Shown here: in pieces, positions 22,980 through 32,884 of the stretch | Position numbering within the stretch: the first letter of the stretch is position 1 | Layout of the letters: every line of letters starts with the position of its first letter | From: Phaeosaccion multiseriatum | Taxonomy: Eukaryota > Ochrophyta, other classes | Direction of reading: 5' to 3' | Length of the DNA: 64,000 bases | Assembly: GCA_965112735.1 (NCBI GenBank) | Contig: OZ218962.1 | Coordinates: forward strand, 2,046,001-2,110,000 | Notes under the pieces: model-generated | Told to the model about the DNA's origin: nothing | Databases searched by the model: none | What the model saw: the letters and a program-made list of their open reading frames with translations, nothing else | Program-made: the position numbers and the translations under genes

Positions 22980-24920
22980 ACCAGAAGGGGTGAGGGTTGG
23001 GGTGTGGGATGGAGAAGATGTGTCCAAATGAGGTGTGCGGTGAGGGTCGTGGTGGGTGGGTGGTGCGTTCGGCACACAAAATGGAAGAGAGGTGTTGGAC
23101 GTGTTGGACGTATAACGCACGAACCTCTCCTCCTCTCCTCGTCCCTCGTCCCTCCTTCCTCCTCCCTCCTCCCTCCTGCCCCTCCCCCTACCCCCCTCCC
23201 CTCCCCTCCCTCTCCCTCTCCCTACTCACCATCCCGGCCGCATCCATCTCGTCCAGCAGCTCCATGGCCTTCGGGTAGTCGCTGCTCTTAGCGCAGGAGG
23301 AGATGGCAGCTGCGAAGGAACGGTCGTTAGGCTCGAGGCCCTCCGCCTTCATCTGATCCAAGAGAGCTGAAGGGTGGATGGCAGTGGATGGGGGTGGGTG
23401 GGGGGGGGTGGTAGGGCAGGTGGGGTAGAGCGAGTACAGGGGGTAAGTAGGGTGAGTGGGTAGGGAAATTGGGGTTTGTGGGTATGTATGCCTGCCTGCC
23501 CATATGCCTGCCCATACGCCTGCCCATATGCCTCACCTATGGCGTGGCCGTGCTCCCTGGCCTTGCCGCACGCATTAATGGCGGCGTTGTACGTGACAAC
23601 GTCAAGCTCGTGCCCCCCATCCTTCGCCTCCTGCAGCAGGGCCAGCACGCCTCTCCACCGCCCACATTGGCCTGTGCGAGGGGGGAGGGGGGAGGGGGGA
23701 GGAGAGGGGAGGAGGGAGAGGGAGAAGGTAAGAGGGGAGGAGGGAGGAGAGGGGAGGAGGGAGAAGGTAAGAGGGGAGAAGGTAAGAGGGGAAGGGTGGG
23801 GTGCGCTTCATACGTTGATGCGGGGCTTTATGTTGCAGGGCACTTTTATGTTCGGGCACCGACTGACTGACTGATTGACTGATAAAATGGATTGACTGAT
23901 TGACTGACTGTCTGCGTGAATGACTTGACTGGCTGGCTGACTCACTGAATGACTGACTGAATGGAAAACGCAGAACGCCATACATGCGTGCAGAAATCCT
24001 CCACACTTGCTCCACCTATAAAAAAAGAAGGATGCCTGATACCACACCCACAACCACACCCACAATTCAACACCCAACACCCATCCCCCCTCACAACCGC
24101 CAGTACACCACCCATCCCCACCCACCCACCCACCCACGCACCACCTCCCCTCCCGGCAGCAGCACTCACCGAGAGCCGTGATGGCCGAGCTATAGATACG
24201 CATGTTGAGAGGAAGGTTCTGCTGTTTGTTCTGCCTGAGCGTATCGGCCACTCCCCTCCAGTCCAAGCGTTGCCTGTGCTCCTGCATCTTGTGCACCATG
24301 GCCGCCTGTCGGAGTTGCACGTCTCGGTCGAAGGCTGTACTCTTCTCACCACCGTTTGTCGGCCTCCCCACGTGTCTCCTCTGTAGCGGCTCGTGCCCAC
24401 CTCCTCCTCTCCCTCCTCCTCTCCCTCCTCTCCCTCCTCCTCTTCCACCTCCCCTCCCTCCTCCCCTTCCTAATTTTATTTTCCTCGCCGCCACTGCGCG
24501 AGACACTGCATTCGAAGGTGCTGGTGCTGCTTCTTTTGCTTCCCCTGCCTGCCCTTCTCTGACACGCAATCCCCCAGGCTGGATAAGCGTGCTGCCAGAG
24601 CTCCCATTGTTGCTGCTGCTGCCGCCTCTGTCTTCGCCCCCGTGGCTACCAGCTGGTGCGGCAGCTAAACGGAGGCCCGTAGCTCCTACCCTGCCTTCCC
24701 ACACGGCTCTGCTTCTAGTTCGAGACCTCCGTAAGGTCGATAAACCCGTTCTTTCAACTGCATCTGGTGCCGGGGCGACAACGTATGCGACTCTACCTCC
24801 TCCTCCCACCGTCGCTGGTACTGGTCGTGGGCATGCCATGTTCCCCACAGAAAACGCCACAGTAGGCACAGCTGCTGCGGCTGCTCCTACTGCTGCTGCG
24901 GCGGCTGCTGGGGCCCTCAT
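19779..24920 (-). CDS. Pentatricopeptide repeat (PPR) protein, organelle-targeted
   Basis: Eleven exons give about 711 aa: 24920-24170, 23671-23537, 23366-23230, 22834-22661, 22345-22244, 22066-21977, 21749-21645, 21201-21099, 20871-20728, 20421-20204 and 19955-19779. All junctions keep phase. The ATG at 24920 gives an Ala-rich hydrophobic N-terminus ending PTVAFSVG, a plausible plastid signal; the frame is open upstream to 25124. A Gly/Arg-rich segment ([10 protein letters not shown]) follows. Then come tandem 35-residue PPR helices with typical phrases such as VVTYNAAINACGKA, VVAYSAAIDACGKAG, IISFTAVMNGCAK and LQTFNRLIAACAHTND. The last exon ends in a 12-residue polyQ tract. PPR proteins bind organellar RNA to direct processing, editing or translation; the target cannot be read here. 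The final exon is the least certain. Confidence 0.88.
19961..20046. repeat. (GGA)n tract in PPR intron 10
   Basis: About 29 GGA units on the plus strand. On the minus (sense) strand it is (TCC)n and serves as the polypyrimidine tract leading directly to the acceptor CCGCAG|GTGATT of the last PPR exon. Confidence 0.9.
21209..21390. repeat. (GACA)n tract in PPR intron 7
   Basis: About 180 bp of GACA units with GGCA, AACA and GATA variants, ending 8 bp before the acceptor of PPR exon 8 when read on the sense strand as (TGTC)n. Confidence 0.92.
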
Positions 24921-25340
24921 CCCTCTTCGTGATGACACAGTCAATTTGCGGGGGAAAGGGAGGGACACTGCCTTTCTTAGGCTTTCCCAATCGCCCTCCT
25001 TCCTACACAGACAAGCCAAGAGCACAATCAAAACCCTCTTGGGCCGGAAGTGCTTCTCCTTAACGGGAAAGACAACTTTGGACTTCTTTCCTTCTCCTGT
25101 GACATGAAAATCGAAAGCTTTCAAGCACCGATTACGAAAGATTACGTAAGATTACGTATTCGGTAATACTGGAGCAAAGCGACCAAAAAAGCCCCCTGCC
25201 CTGAGGGAAGAGGTGGTGGAGTTGGTGTATGTATTGATAGTTCGCTTTGGCTGTGGGAGGGGGTTTGTCACTGAAGAGGTCTGAAGTGTTCAACCCCGTC
25301 ACCGGACGTGATGACGAGCATTGAGACGAGGGACCGCTCA
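24921..25340. promoter_or_regulatory. 5' region of the PPR gene
   Basis: This region lies between the chosen PPR start and the minisatellite. It contains a repeated TTACGTA element (AGATTACGTAAGATTACGTA near 25137). If the upstream in-frame Met at 25124 were used, part of it would be coding. Promoter function is inferred from position only. Confidence 0.3.
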
Positions 25341-25344
25341 CCAA

Positions 25345-26440
25345 GGCGACAAGTCTCACGGTCAGGGCCCTTTCATCTACCACTGCTCCTTTCCTCTCCT
25401 CTCCTCTCCTCTCGCGACAGTCTCACGGTCAGGGCCCTTTCATCTACCACTGCTCCTCTCCTCTCCTTTCCTCTCGCGACAGTCTCACGGTCAGGGCCCT
25501 TTCATCTACCACTTCTCCTCTCCTCTCCTTTCCTCTCGCGACAGTCTCACGGTCAGGGCCCTTTCATCTACCACTGCTCCTCTCCTCTCCTCTCCTCTCC
25601 TCTCGCGACAGTCTCACGGTCAGGGCCCTTTCATCTACCACTTCTCCTCTCCTCTCCTCTCCTCTCGCGACAGTCTCACGGTCAGGGCCCTTTCATCTAC
25701 CACTTCTCCTCTCCTCTCCTTTCCTCTCGCGACAGTCTCACGGTCAGGGCCCTTTCATCTACCACTGCTCCTTTCCTCTCCTCTCGCGACAGTCTCACGG
25801 TCAGGGCCCTTTCATCTACCACTGCTCCTCTCCTCTCCTCTCCTCTCGCGACAGTCTCACGGTCAGGGCCCTTTCATCTACCACTGCTCCTTTCCTCTCC
25901 TCTCCTCTCCTCTCGCGACAGTCTCACGGTCAGGGCCCTTTCATCTACCACTGCTTCTCTCCTCTCCTTTCCTCTCGCGACAGTCTCACGGTCAGGGCCA
26001 TCTCCTCTCCTTTCCTCTCGCGACAGTCTCACGGTCAGGGCCCTTTCATCTACCACTTCTCCTCTCCTCTCCTCTCCTCTCGCGACAGTCTCACGGTCAG
26101 GGCCCTTTCATCTACCACTTCTCCTCTCCTCTCCTTTCCTCTCGCGACAGTCTCACGGTCAGGGCCCTTTCATCTACCACTGCTCCTTTCCTCTCCTCTC
26201 CTCTCCTCTCGCGACAGTCTCACGGTCAGGGCCCTTTCATCTACCACTGCTCCTCTCCTCTCCTCTCCTCTCGCGACAGTCTCACGGTCAGGGCCCTTTC
26301 ACCTACCACTGCTCCTTTCCTCCCCTCTCCTCTCCTCTCCTCTCCTCTCCTCTCCTGTCCTGTCCTCTCCTGTCCTCTCCTCTCCTCTCCTCTCCTCTCC
26401 TCTCCTCTCCTCCACGCCTCTGGCCCTGAGCCTTTGGTGG
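25345..26440. repeat. Minisatellite of 17 units upstream of the PPR gene
   Basis: Seventeen copies of a unit with an invariant core (TCGCGACAGTCTCACGGTCA then GGGCCCTTTCATCTACCACT) and a variable (CTCCT)n arm. Unit length ranges from about 44 to 69 bp according to arm length. The array ends in pure CTCCT repeats at about 26320-26410. Because units keep frame often, two long open frames cross it, but their translation is only the repeated peptide (SLTVRALSSTT), so I do not call a gene. Confidence 0.93.
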
Positions 26441-27128
26441 CCTCTCTCCCCACGCCCCCACACAAGCGCCACACCCCAAGTCAACGAACGAATGAACGCC
26501 GCTCTGTGTGTGCGTGTGCGTGCGCGTGCGCTGCTGGAAAGGGGGCGTCTTCACCTGCCCTCCCCAGACGCCCCAGTAGGGCACACACCACCCTGGCTTC
26601 GTTCCGATGGCGGGCGCGTAACTGTCATCACGTCTCGGCGTCTCGGCTTACGATAGAAGGGTAGAAGAGACGCCCTCTTCCCTCCCTCTCCTTCCTCCCT
26701 CTCCTTCCTCCCTCCTTGCTTGCTCGGGCCTCGAGTCCGGCACAGCTCGGCACGCAGGTGTATGGGGTGGTGGATGCGGACAGAGGCTCGGTAAGAGACG
26801 GACATAGCTCGAGTTGGTGATACAGGACCAGACCAGCCTGTTGGTGATACAGGAGCAGGCAAGCATCCACCCATCGAATCGGAGCCATCGCACCACACCA
26901 CAGAACATGATGGCTGGGTCTCCTTCAGTCTCCTTGCGTCTCCTTGGGGCTCATTAAGGGTCTCCTTGGGCCCCCTGAAGGATCCCCTTGGGTGCCCTTG
27001 GGTCTTCTTAGGCCTCATTGGGTCTCCCTTCGTCTCCTTGGGCCTCCTGAAGGGTCTCCTTGGGTCTCCTTGTGTCTCCTCGGGTCTCTTTGTGTCTCGT
27101 TGGGCCTCACCAAGGGTCTCGTTGGGCC
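26441..27128. repeat. Degenerate GGGTCTCCTT array and motif copies
   Basis: Two copies of TTGGTGATACAG lie at 26811-26825 and 26838-26852. From about 26905 to 27180 there are about 25 degenerate copies of a 10-12-bp unit, GGGTCTCCTTG. Near its right end the array overlaps the last coding exon and stop codon of the uridine kinase gene. I see no other gene here. Confidence 0.7.
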
Positions 27129-27363
27129 TCACCAAGGGTCTCGTTGGGTCTCCTTGGGTCTCACTGCTTGGGTGTCTGATTGGGTCCCGCCTCCCTGCTG
27201 CTGGACTCCTCGAGCTTCTGCCACAATCATGCCCAGCACCACGGGGTTGATACCGTCAGGCACGATGACGTCACTGTGCACCTGAGCAGGACAGGAACAG
27301 CAGGAAGGGGAGGAGGAACGGCAGGAACAAGGGGCGTCGGGGATGAGCATGCGTGTGTGTGCG

Positions 27364-27398
<35 letters not shown>

Positions 27399-27403
27399 CT
27401 GCG

Positions 27404-27484
<81 letters not shown>

Positions 27485-27842
27485 GTATGTGTGTGTGCGT
27501 GTGTGTGTTTGTGTGTGTGTGTGTGTGTGTGCGTATGTGTGTATGTGTGTGTGCGTGTGTGTATGTGTGAGTGTGTGTGCGTGTGTGTGTGTGTGTGCGT
27601 ATGGGTGTGTATGTGTGTGTGCGTGTGTGTGTGTTTGCGTGTGTGTGTGTGTGTGTGTGCGTATGTGTGTATGTGTGTGTGCGTGTGTGTATGTGTGAGT
27701 GTGTGTGCGTGAGTGTGTACCTGTGTGTGTGCGTGTGTGTGTACTAGTTGTATGCCTGTGTGTGCGTGTGTGTATGAGTGTATGACTTGTGTGTGGGTGT
27801 GGGTGTGCGTTGTGTATGTGTGTGTGTGTGTGTGTGTGTGTC

Positions 27843-27878
<36 letters not shown>

Positions 27879-30042
27879 TGCGTGTGTGTGTATGTGTGTG
27901 TGTACGAGTTGTGTGTGTGCGCGCGTGTGTGTGCGTTTTTTGTGTGTATGTGTATACTTGGCGACGAGAGGAAGGGAAGCGAGACAGGCCTTCCTTACAA
28001 GCACATCACATAGTATCTTGCTCCAAGGCACCGCCCAATTATCTGTTTCACTCCTTGGCAGCACAGCCAGCCCCATAACCCATCCCCTACCTCCTTCCTT
28101 CCCTCTCTCCCTCCATCCCTCTCTCTCTCCTTTTCCTCCCTCCTTCCCTCTCTCCCTCCCTTCCTCTCTCTCTCCCTCCTGTCCCTCCATCCCACTCTCC
28201 CTCCCATCATTCCCACCCTTCCCCTCCCTCTCCCTCCCTCCACCCCTAACACAATGTGCTTCCAGATCAGGCCATGCGAAACACCAACAAGAAAAGGCCT
28301 GGTTCAGTAGTGTGGCAAACAATGGGGGAAGACCTGACACCAGCTACAAATAGAGCTGACAACAGCTACAAACAGAGCTGACACCAGGTAGCAGTTCAGT
28401 GTGTGTGTGTGGGGAGGGGGGCTCACCTTGCTGGGCTCACAGAAGAGGTTGTGCATTGGTCTCACAGTGCTAAGGTACTGAGTCAACACGCTGTCCATGT
28501 CTCGGCCGCGCTCGGCAATGTCTCGCCTGCCGAGGAGGAGGAGGAGGAGGAGGAGGAGGAGGAGGAGGAGAAGGAGGAGGAGAAGGGGGGGGGGGGAGGG
28601 GGCGATTGAATTGAGGATAGAGGTAAGAGGGATCACCAACCGCAGGGCGCATTCATTGCCTTCCGTCGAGCCTCACGACGGTCACTTCGCTCACCGCAGT
28701 CGTCGGATGAAGCGAATGTCCGCCGGAGTGTCGACAAAGACACGGATGTCGATTTCGTTGCGCAGGGCGGGGTCGTTGAAGATGAGGATGCCCTCGAGGA
28801 GAATGACTTTGCGAGGAGTTATCTTGGGGGATGGATGTGATGAGTGGGGAGCAGGGCGCCGGGGGAGGGGTCCGGTGGGGGAGGTGTGAAATGAAGAGGG
28901 CGGAGAGGTTAGAGGGTTAGAAGGAGGGGGCGGGGTTAACACATAGAGCAATCAGCCGCATCGTGAGGAGAGGGAGAGGGATAGGCTTGCTGCGATAGCA
29001 GAATTGGGCATCCTACAGACCCCAATCATGATCATATCACAATAAGGCTTGACATGGGCTTGCCAAGCCGAGGCACTACCCACGCATGAGGTGAGGAGAG
29101 GAGGAGGAGCGTGTGGAGTACAAAAGGAGCGAAAAGTAAAGCTTTGCTAATTCATCACGGTGGTGCACCTTCCGAGTGGCCGCCAGGCGGGTGTGGACGG
29201 AGAAGCTGTACGTAGGGATGGCCACCTGCACGTGCAGTAGTGCAGCAGTTGGTGGTACAGAGTTAGAGGAGAGAGGAGAGCGGGGCCAATGTCCGGACGG
29301 GAGAGAGGGAGTGCCGAGAGAAGGAAGAGACATCTGTCAATTGCGCTTCATCAGGAGGAATGAAAGGACGAATAAGAGAAAGGGGGAAAGGAGAGGAGGG
29401 AGGGAAAGTCTCATCCACCCACACACACACACACGCGCGCTCACACACACACATACACACACATACACACACATACACACATTTACACACACACACACAC
29501 CTCCTCGCCTCTCCTGAGCTGCTGGATGTGCTCCACGAGCAGGGGCGTGTCGAGGCTGTCGGGGTGGTCGAAGTTGTTCAGCGCCCTCTCCTCCAGAGGA
29601 AGGTGCGACAAGTCCCTAGGTTTGAGGATGCGAGCAGCAACGAGGGGCACCAGCAGCAGGAGGAAAAGCAGGCCGACAGGTTTGCACCACCAGCGGTGTG
29701 AGGTGGGGTGCAAGAGAACGAAAGGCCATCGTGGTAGCTCGGCCCCCTCCCTGGCCGGGTCCAAGGTGAACCGCAGCAGATGACGTGTATCAAGAGGTGG
29801 GCCGTAGCAGATGGCTTGTATCAATAGAGGATAGTCCTCTGGGCGCCCCCAAGTACTTACTTAAAGTAGCTGTCGTGGCACACGTAAGCCACTCCCTCCT
29901 CCCTGCCCAGCTCCCCAAATACAGCTTCTGCAAGGGTGGTCTTGCCCGAGCCCGACCCGCCCGCCACGCCAATCACAATGGCCTCCCCAGCCTCTCGAGC
30001 CCTCCTCCCTCGCCCGCCGCATGAAGCTGCTTCTGCTGCCAT
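27129..30042 (-). CDS. Uridine/cytidine kinase
   Basis: Six exons are joined in phase: 30042-29861 (frame open to an ATG at 30084), 29615-29501, 29225-29169, 28822-28695, 28526-28427 and 27281-27129. They give 244 aa from the ATG at 30042. The protein has a P-loop [12 protein letters not shown], then [20 protein letters not shown], the substrate region TYSFSVHTR, then LLEGILIF and a C-terminal [14 protein letters not shown] segment typical of uridine kinases. The enzyme phosphorylates uridine and cytidine to UMP and CMP in pyrimidine salvage. The usual length is 210-260 aa. The last ~12 residues are encoded by a simple repeat array. I prefer the start at 30042 because the codons upstream (ATG at 30084) come from a retroelement tail. 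Confidence 0.92.
27346..27955. repeat. 600-bp TG/CG/TA alternating tract in uridine kinase intron 5
   Basis: An almost unbroken alternating purine-pyrimidine run, mostly TG with interspersed CG, TA and occasional TT breaks. It lies within the 1.1-kb intron 5 (28426-27282) near its 3' end on the sense strand, where it reads as (CA)n. Confidence 0.92.
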
Positions 30043-30058
30043 GATGGAAGAGATCATT

Positions 30059-30110
30059 TTATATATTACACCCTTAAGTGCCATCTATGGTTGTCTAAAA
30101 GTAATGTCAA
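30059..30110 (-). mobile_element. Orphan 3' tail of a non-LTR-like retroelement
   Basis: This roughly 50-bp block is identical over 48 bp, from TTGACATTACTTTT to GGGTGTAATATAT, to a block at 63762-63810 and nearly identical to the tail at 53603-53645 that follows the retroelement stop codon. Here it stands alone, 17 bp upstream of the ATG at 30042 in the uridine kinase leader, as a 5'-truncated insertion would. On the sense strand it supplies an in-frame ATG at 30084. Confidence 0.7.
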
Positions 30111-30490
30111 GGATATGGATGAAGAGATATGAAGAGGGTATGGCTTTGGATTATTAAAGGACAATTGGCGTTTTTCCTTGACATAATAGGATGCGTTCTG
30201 AAAATCCTTTGAGAAAAAAAATCGTCTTTCAACAGCATCTCTAGAAAGAAGCCAAGAAAACCCTCCTTGCCCCACTTGCCTTGCCAGCAGATGCCCGAGC
30301 GGGATGTGGAGCTTTTTGAATCGAGGAAACGCTCGAGCTCGCATGGATTTAGGGGTTACAGCAGGTGTCCGTGCGAGAGAAGTGGAGGACTAGGTCAGAA
30401 CCGAGGAAACGCTCCAGATGTGGAGGGGTTGCTCTCTTCTCCCTCCACAACACCTTCCTGCTCCCCTCGATCTCTCTCGCCCTGTTGCTC
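30111..30490. other. Divergent spacer and leader of the membrane protein gene
   Basis: Spacer between uridine kinase (-) and the membrane protein gene (+). The reading frame of the downstream gene is open back to a GTG at 30365, but its first ATG is at 30491. No specific promoter motif is visible. Confidence 0.35.
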
Positions 30491-32071
30491 ATGGTGATCC
30501 AAGTCAAGAGTTCTTCTGCCGCGAGAGGCAGCATCTGTCCGCAGGAGCAAGGCAAGGAGGAGGGCCTTGTGTTGTTTGAGGAAATATGGGGGCATTTACT
30601 GTTTACAGGGATCGACATTCACTGTTCGTACAAAACGAAGCAGGGGAAGTGGTGGGACTGCTTCAAGGCGAAGGCACTTAACATGATCTTGGAGGAAGGG
30701 GAAGAGGTGAAGGTGAAGGAGAAGGAGGAGGGGTGTGTGAAATGTAGTTCTTGTTCAGAGTATGAGTCGCAGCTATCATCTTCGCTGTCTGTCAGGACCC
30801 TTCTGCGGCTGACAAAGTTTCTACATCGCCGGTTTGTGTGGATCTCGGCAGAGGTGGCATTACTCGCCGTTTCGGGAATGGAGATTTGGCATTTTGTGGA
30901 TCCTGTGTGGAGCAATTCGAGCAATCGGTTCCACACTGCCTGCCGCGGCGGCATTTTTTGGGTTGTGTTTATAGTGGTCTTATGGGCTGTCCATTCAGGT
31001 ATCCTGGAGCAACGCCAGCAGCGGGACAAGAAAGGAGTGCCCCTAGATCAAACCATAAAGTTTGAAGAGGACGATAGCGAATACCGGCAGAAGGGAGGGC
31101 CGCCACCCGATTCCAAGTTCTCGAGCATCGCCGTGTTGGAAGGCATTCTTTTGGACGTGCGAGCGAAGTACTGTATTCACAAGCTCAGTAAGCGGTACCA
31201 TGGCAAGCATGAGAGGACGGACCAGCCCCCGTGTCGTTCTTCCTTGACCTCAACTGAGATGGGTCCAACGGACAGCTGGCGAAAGGTACATGTAAGGTAC
31301 TGGTGCGATAAATGGCTGCCCCGTGTGGCACTTTTCTCCGCGGTTTTCGGAGTTTTTTTTTTTGTCGTCACGGCTGTGAAAGTAATTCTATTTTCTGACC
31401 AATCGCATTGGAAGGGAGACTTGGGGTATATGAAAGCGAGTCTCATCTTCTACTACGCTGTTGCCCCCATTGGATACTTTATCGCCATCACAATACCAAC
31501 AGTCTTTCTGGTGTGGTTCCTGATCAGCTGCATCGTCCACACTTGTCACGGTGAAGTCTTCCACGAGGTGGTCTATAGGTATCGAAAACAGAAAGCCCCC
31601 AAGTACGCCACCTCGAGCCCAGACACCACCAGAGCGACCCTCGAAGAAGAGTACCTCGCCATTCGGAAGGTGCTGTTTGAAGTCAGTAGGAAATGGTCTG
31701 CCTTCCTCTTCTTCACAATGTTTATGGCCACTCTTGTGCTCTTACTGGGCTTCGTGGGGTACCTTGTTGTGAAGGATGTTAGGTACATCTTCTGGACTGC
31801 GTTGGCGTCTCTGTGGCTCCTGGGGGTACTCGCAGCTTTGAGCACCTTCAATGGAAGAGCCAAGACAAGAGTCGAGGAGTTGGCTTTGCAAGCCACCGAC
31901 GGCGACTACGCCTGCCTGGGAGGGCAGGAAGGTTTCATTGACTTCGTTCACAAGCGCCCCTTGGTGTGGAATATCTACGGGTTCCACGTGACGTCAAGGT
32001 ATCTGGTCTCTGTCATCGTCGGTATCGCCTCCACCGGCGTCCTCATTTACGTGGAGTCTCTCGTCGCATGA
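30491..32071 (+). CDS. Multi-pass membrane protein, about seven TM segments, unknown family
   Basis: A single exon encodes 526 aa from the first ATG. About 110 residues of charged, Cys-containing N-terminal sequence (CVKCSSCSEY) precede hydrophobic segments around FVWISAEVALLAVSG, IFWVVFIVVLWAVHSGI, LFSAVFGVFFFVVTAV, a long one at YYAVAPIGYFIAITIP plus VFLVWFLISCIV, FLFFTMFMATLVLLLGFVG, IFWTALASLWLLGVLAAL and YLVSVIVGIASTGVLIY. Large hydrophilic loops separate segments 2/3 and 4/5. The C-terminus is short. I recognise no family with confidence. The topology and the last segment loosely recall gustatory-receptor-like/DUF3537 proteins known from plants and protists, but that is speculation. A functional gene is likely because 1.6 kb is open with varied, non-repeat codons. 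Confidence 0.75.
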   Translation: MVIQVKSSSAARGSICPQEQGKEEGLVLFEEIWGHLLFTGIDIHCSYKTKQGKWWDCFKAKALNMILEEGEEVKVKEKEEGCVKCSSCSEYESQLSSSLSVRTLLRLTKFLHRRFVWISAEVALLAVSGMEIWHFVDPVWSNSSNRFHTACRGGIFWVVFIVVLWAVHSGILEQRQQRDKKGVPLDQTIKFEEDDSEYRQKGGPPPDSKFSSIAVLEGILLDVRAKYCIHKLSKRYHGKHERTDQPPCRSSLTSTEMGPTDSWRKVHVRYWCDKWLPRVALFSAVFGVFFFVVTAVKVILFSDQSHWKGDLGYMKASLIFYYAVAPIGYFIAITIPTVFLVWFLISCIVHTCHGEVFHEVVYRYRKQKAPKYATSSPDTTRATLEEEYLAIRKVLFEVSRKWSAFLFFTMFMATLVLLLGFVGYLVVKDVRYIFWTALASLWLLGVLAALSTFNGRAKTRVEELALQATDGDYACLGGQEGFIDFVHKRPLVWNIYGFHVTSRYLVSVIVGIASTGVLIYVESLVA

Positions 32072-32396
32072 TTGCGCGTCTGGGATACGATAGCGCACAG
32101 TCCCTTCAACTCTGATTTTTTACTTCTACAACTAGTACTTCGTAGGAGAGTACACTTTTAGTTAATTTATTACAATCTTAGATATTACCATCTTACTCTT
32201 ATATGGAGTATAAGTAAGCAAGGCCTTTCTGTCGAAGACGAACGATCTGATTCTCACTCCAAGTGCAACCCCAAGCTACTCACGCTCTCGCTCACCCACC
32301 CACTCTCCCACTCACTCACTCTCTCCCTCCCTTACTCACTGACTGACTGATGATTCATTCACTCACTCCCTCACTTCACTCACTCTCTCACTCAAG
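32072..32396. repeat. 3' flank followed by CACTCACT-type repeats
   Basis: The first 140 bp after the stop are AT-rich 3' flank. From about 32278 the sequence is degenerate (CACT)n/(CTCC)n with the phrase CACTGACTGACTGATGATTC, which recurs at 32903, 32968 and 33158. Confidence 0.6.
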
Positions 32397-32874
32397 ATGG
32401 CGGGGGGGGCAGTCTGATCAACTGCTCGCGAAGGAAGAAGGGTGATAGCGTGATAGCGATAAGAATCGTTCCTCTTCTGTGCATATTTTTGTAGCGATAT
32501 ATAAGGAGTCATCAGAGGTTGGGAGCACTAGTTGTGCCCCTAGTCCCCGAGGGGGGAGGATAAGCGTGGCATGATTGACTGCACTTTGCCGGCCATGTCA
32601 TCACTGGGGGTTGGAGAAGGCGCGTCCACAGAACATGAGTCTAATGTACGATACTCTCACCCACACTTCTCTTTTACATTCTGTCGGAACCCTGTAGTTC
32701 ACAGTTGGCTTGGTACTTCCAACACGCCCCCTCGCTTTGTGCGCGGAAGGTAAGGATTGTGGAAAGCGATCCTAGGCGACGATGAAGTCGCGAAGGTATC
32801 GAAAGCGCGCGATTGGCACGGCCTTCGTGAAGATGTCGGCGATCTGCTCGTGGGTGGAGATGTACTACTCCACA
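32397..32874 (-). mobile_element. Ty1/copia retrotransposon remnant: end of pol plus candidate 3' LTR
   Basis: On the minus strand from 32874, the peptide YISTHEQIADIFTKAVPI then ARFRYLRDFIVA and a stop (32774-32772) matches the highly conserved end of copia RNase H (T-EQ-ADIFTK ... F-LR). A stop codon lies directly upstream, so the coding remnant is dead. Downstream come a purine-rich stretch (AGCGAGGGGGCG) resembling a polypurine tract and then TGTTGGAAGT at 32724, the usual start of a copia LTR. About 220 bp further is CTTATATATCG, a plausible LTR promoter. The distal LTR end is uncertain; about 32400 is a guess. Confidence 0.65.
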
Positions 32875-32884
32875 GATTTTAGAT

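Noticed and set aside
25308-26664. Open frames of 373 and 447 codons
   Set aside because: They translate a tandem minisatellite in two frames at once; the peptide is the repeated unit and nothing else.
27180-28353. Cys/Val-rich open frames
   Set aside because: They are translations of the (TG)n tract in an intron.
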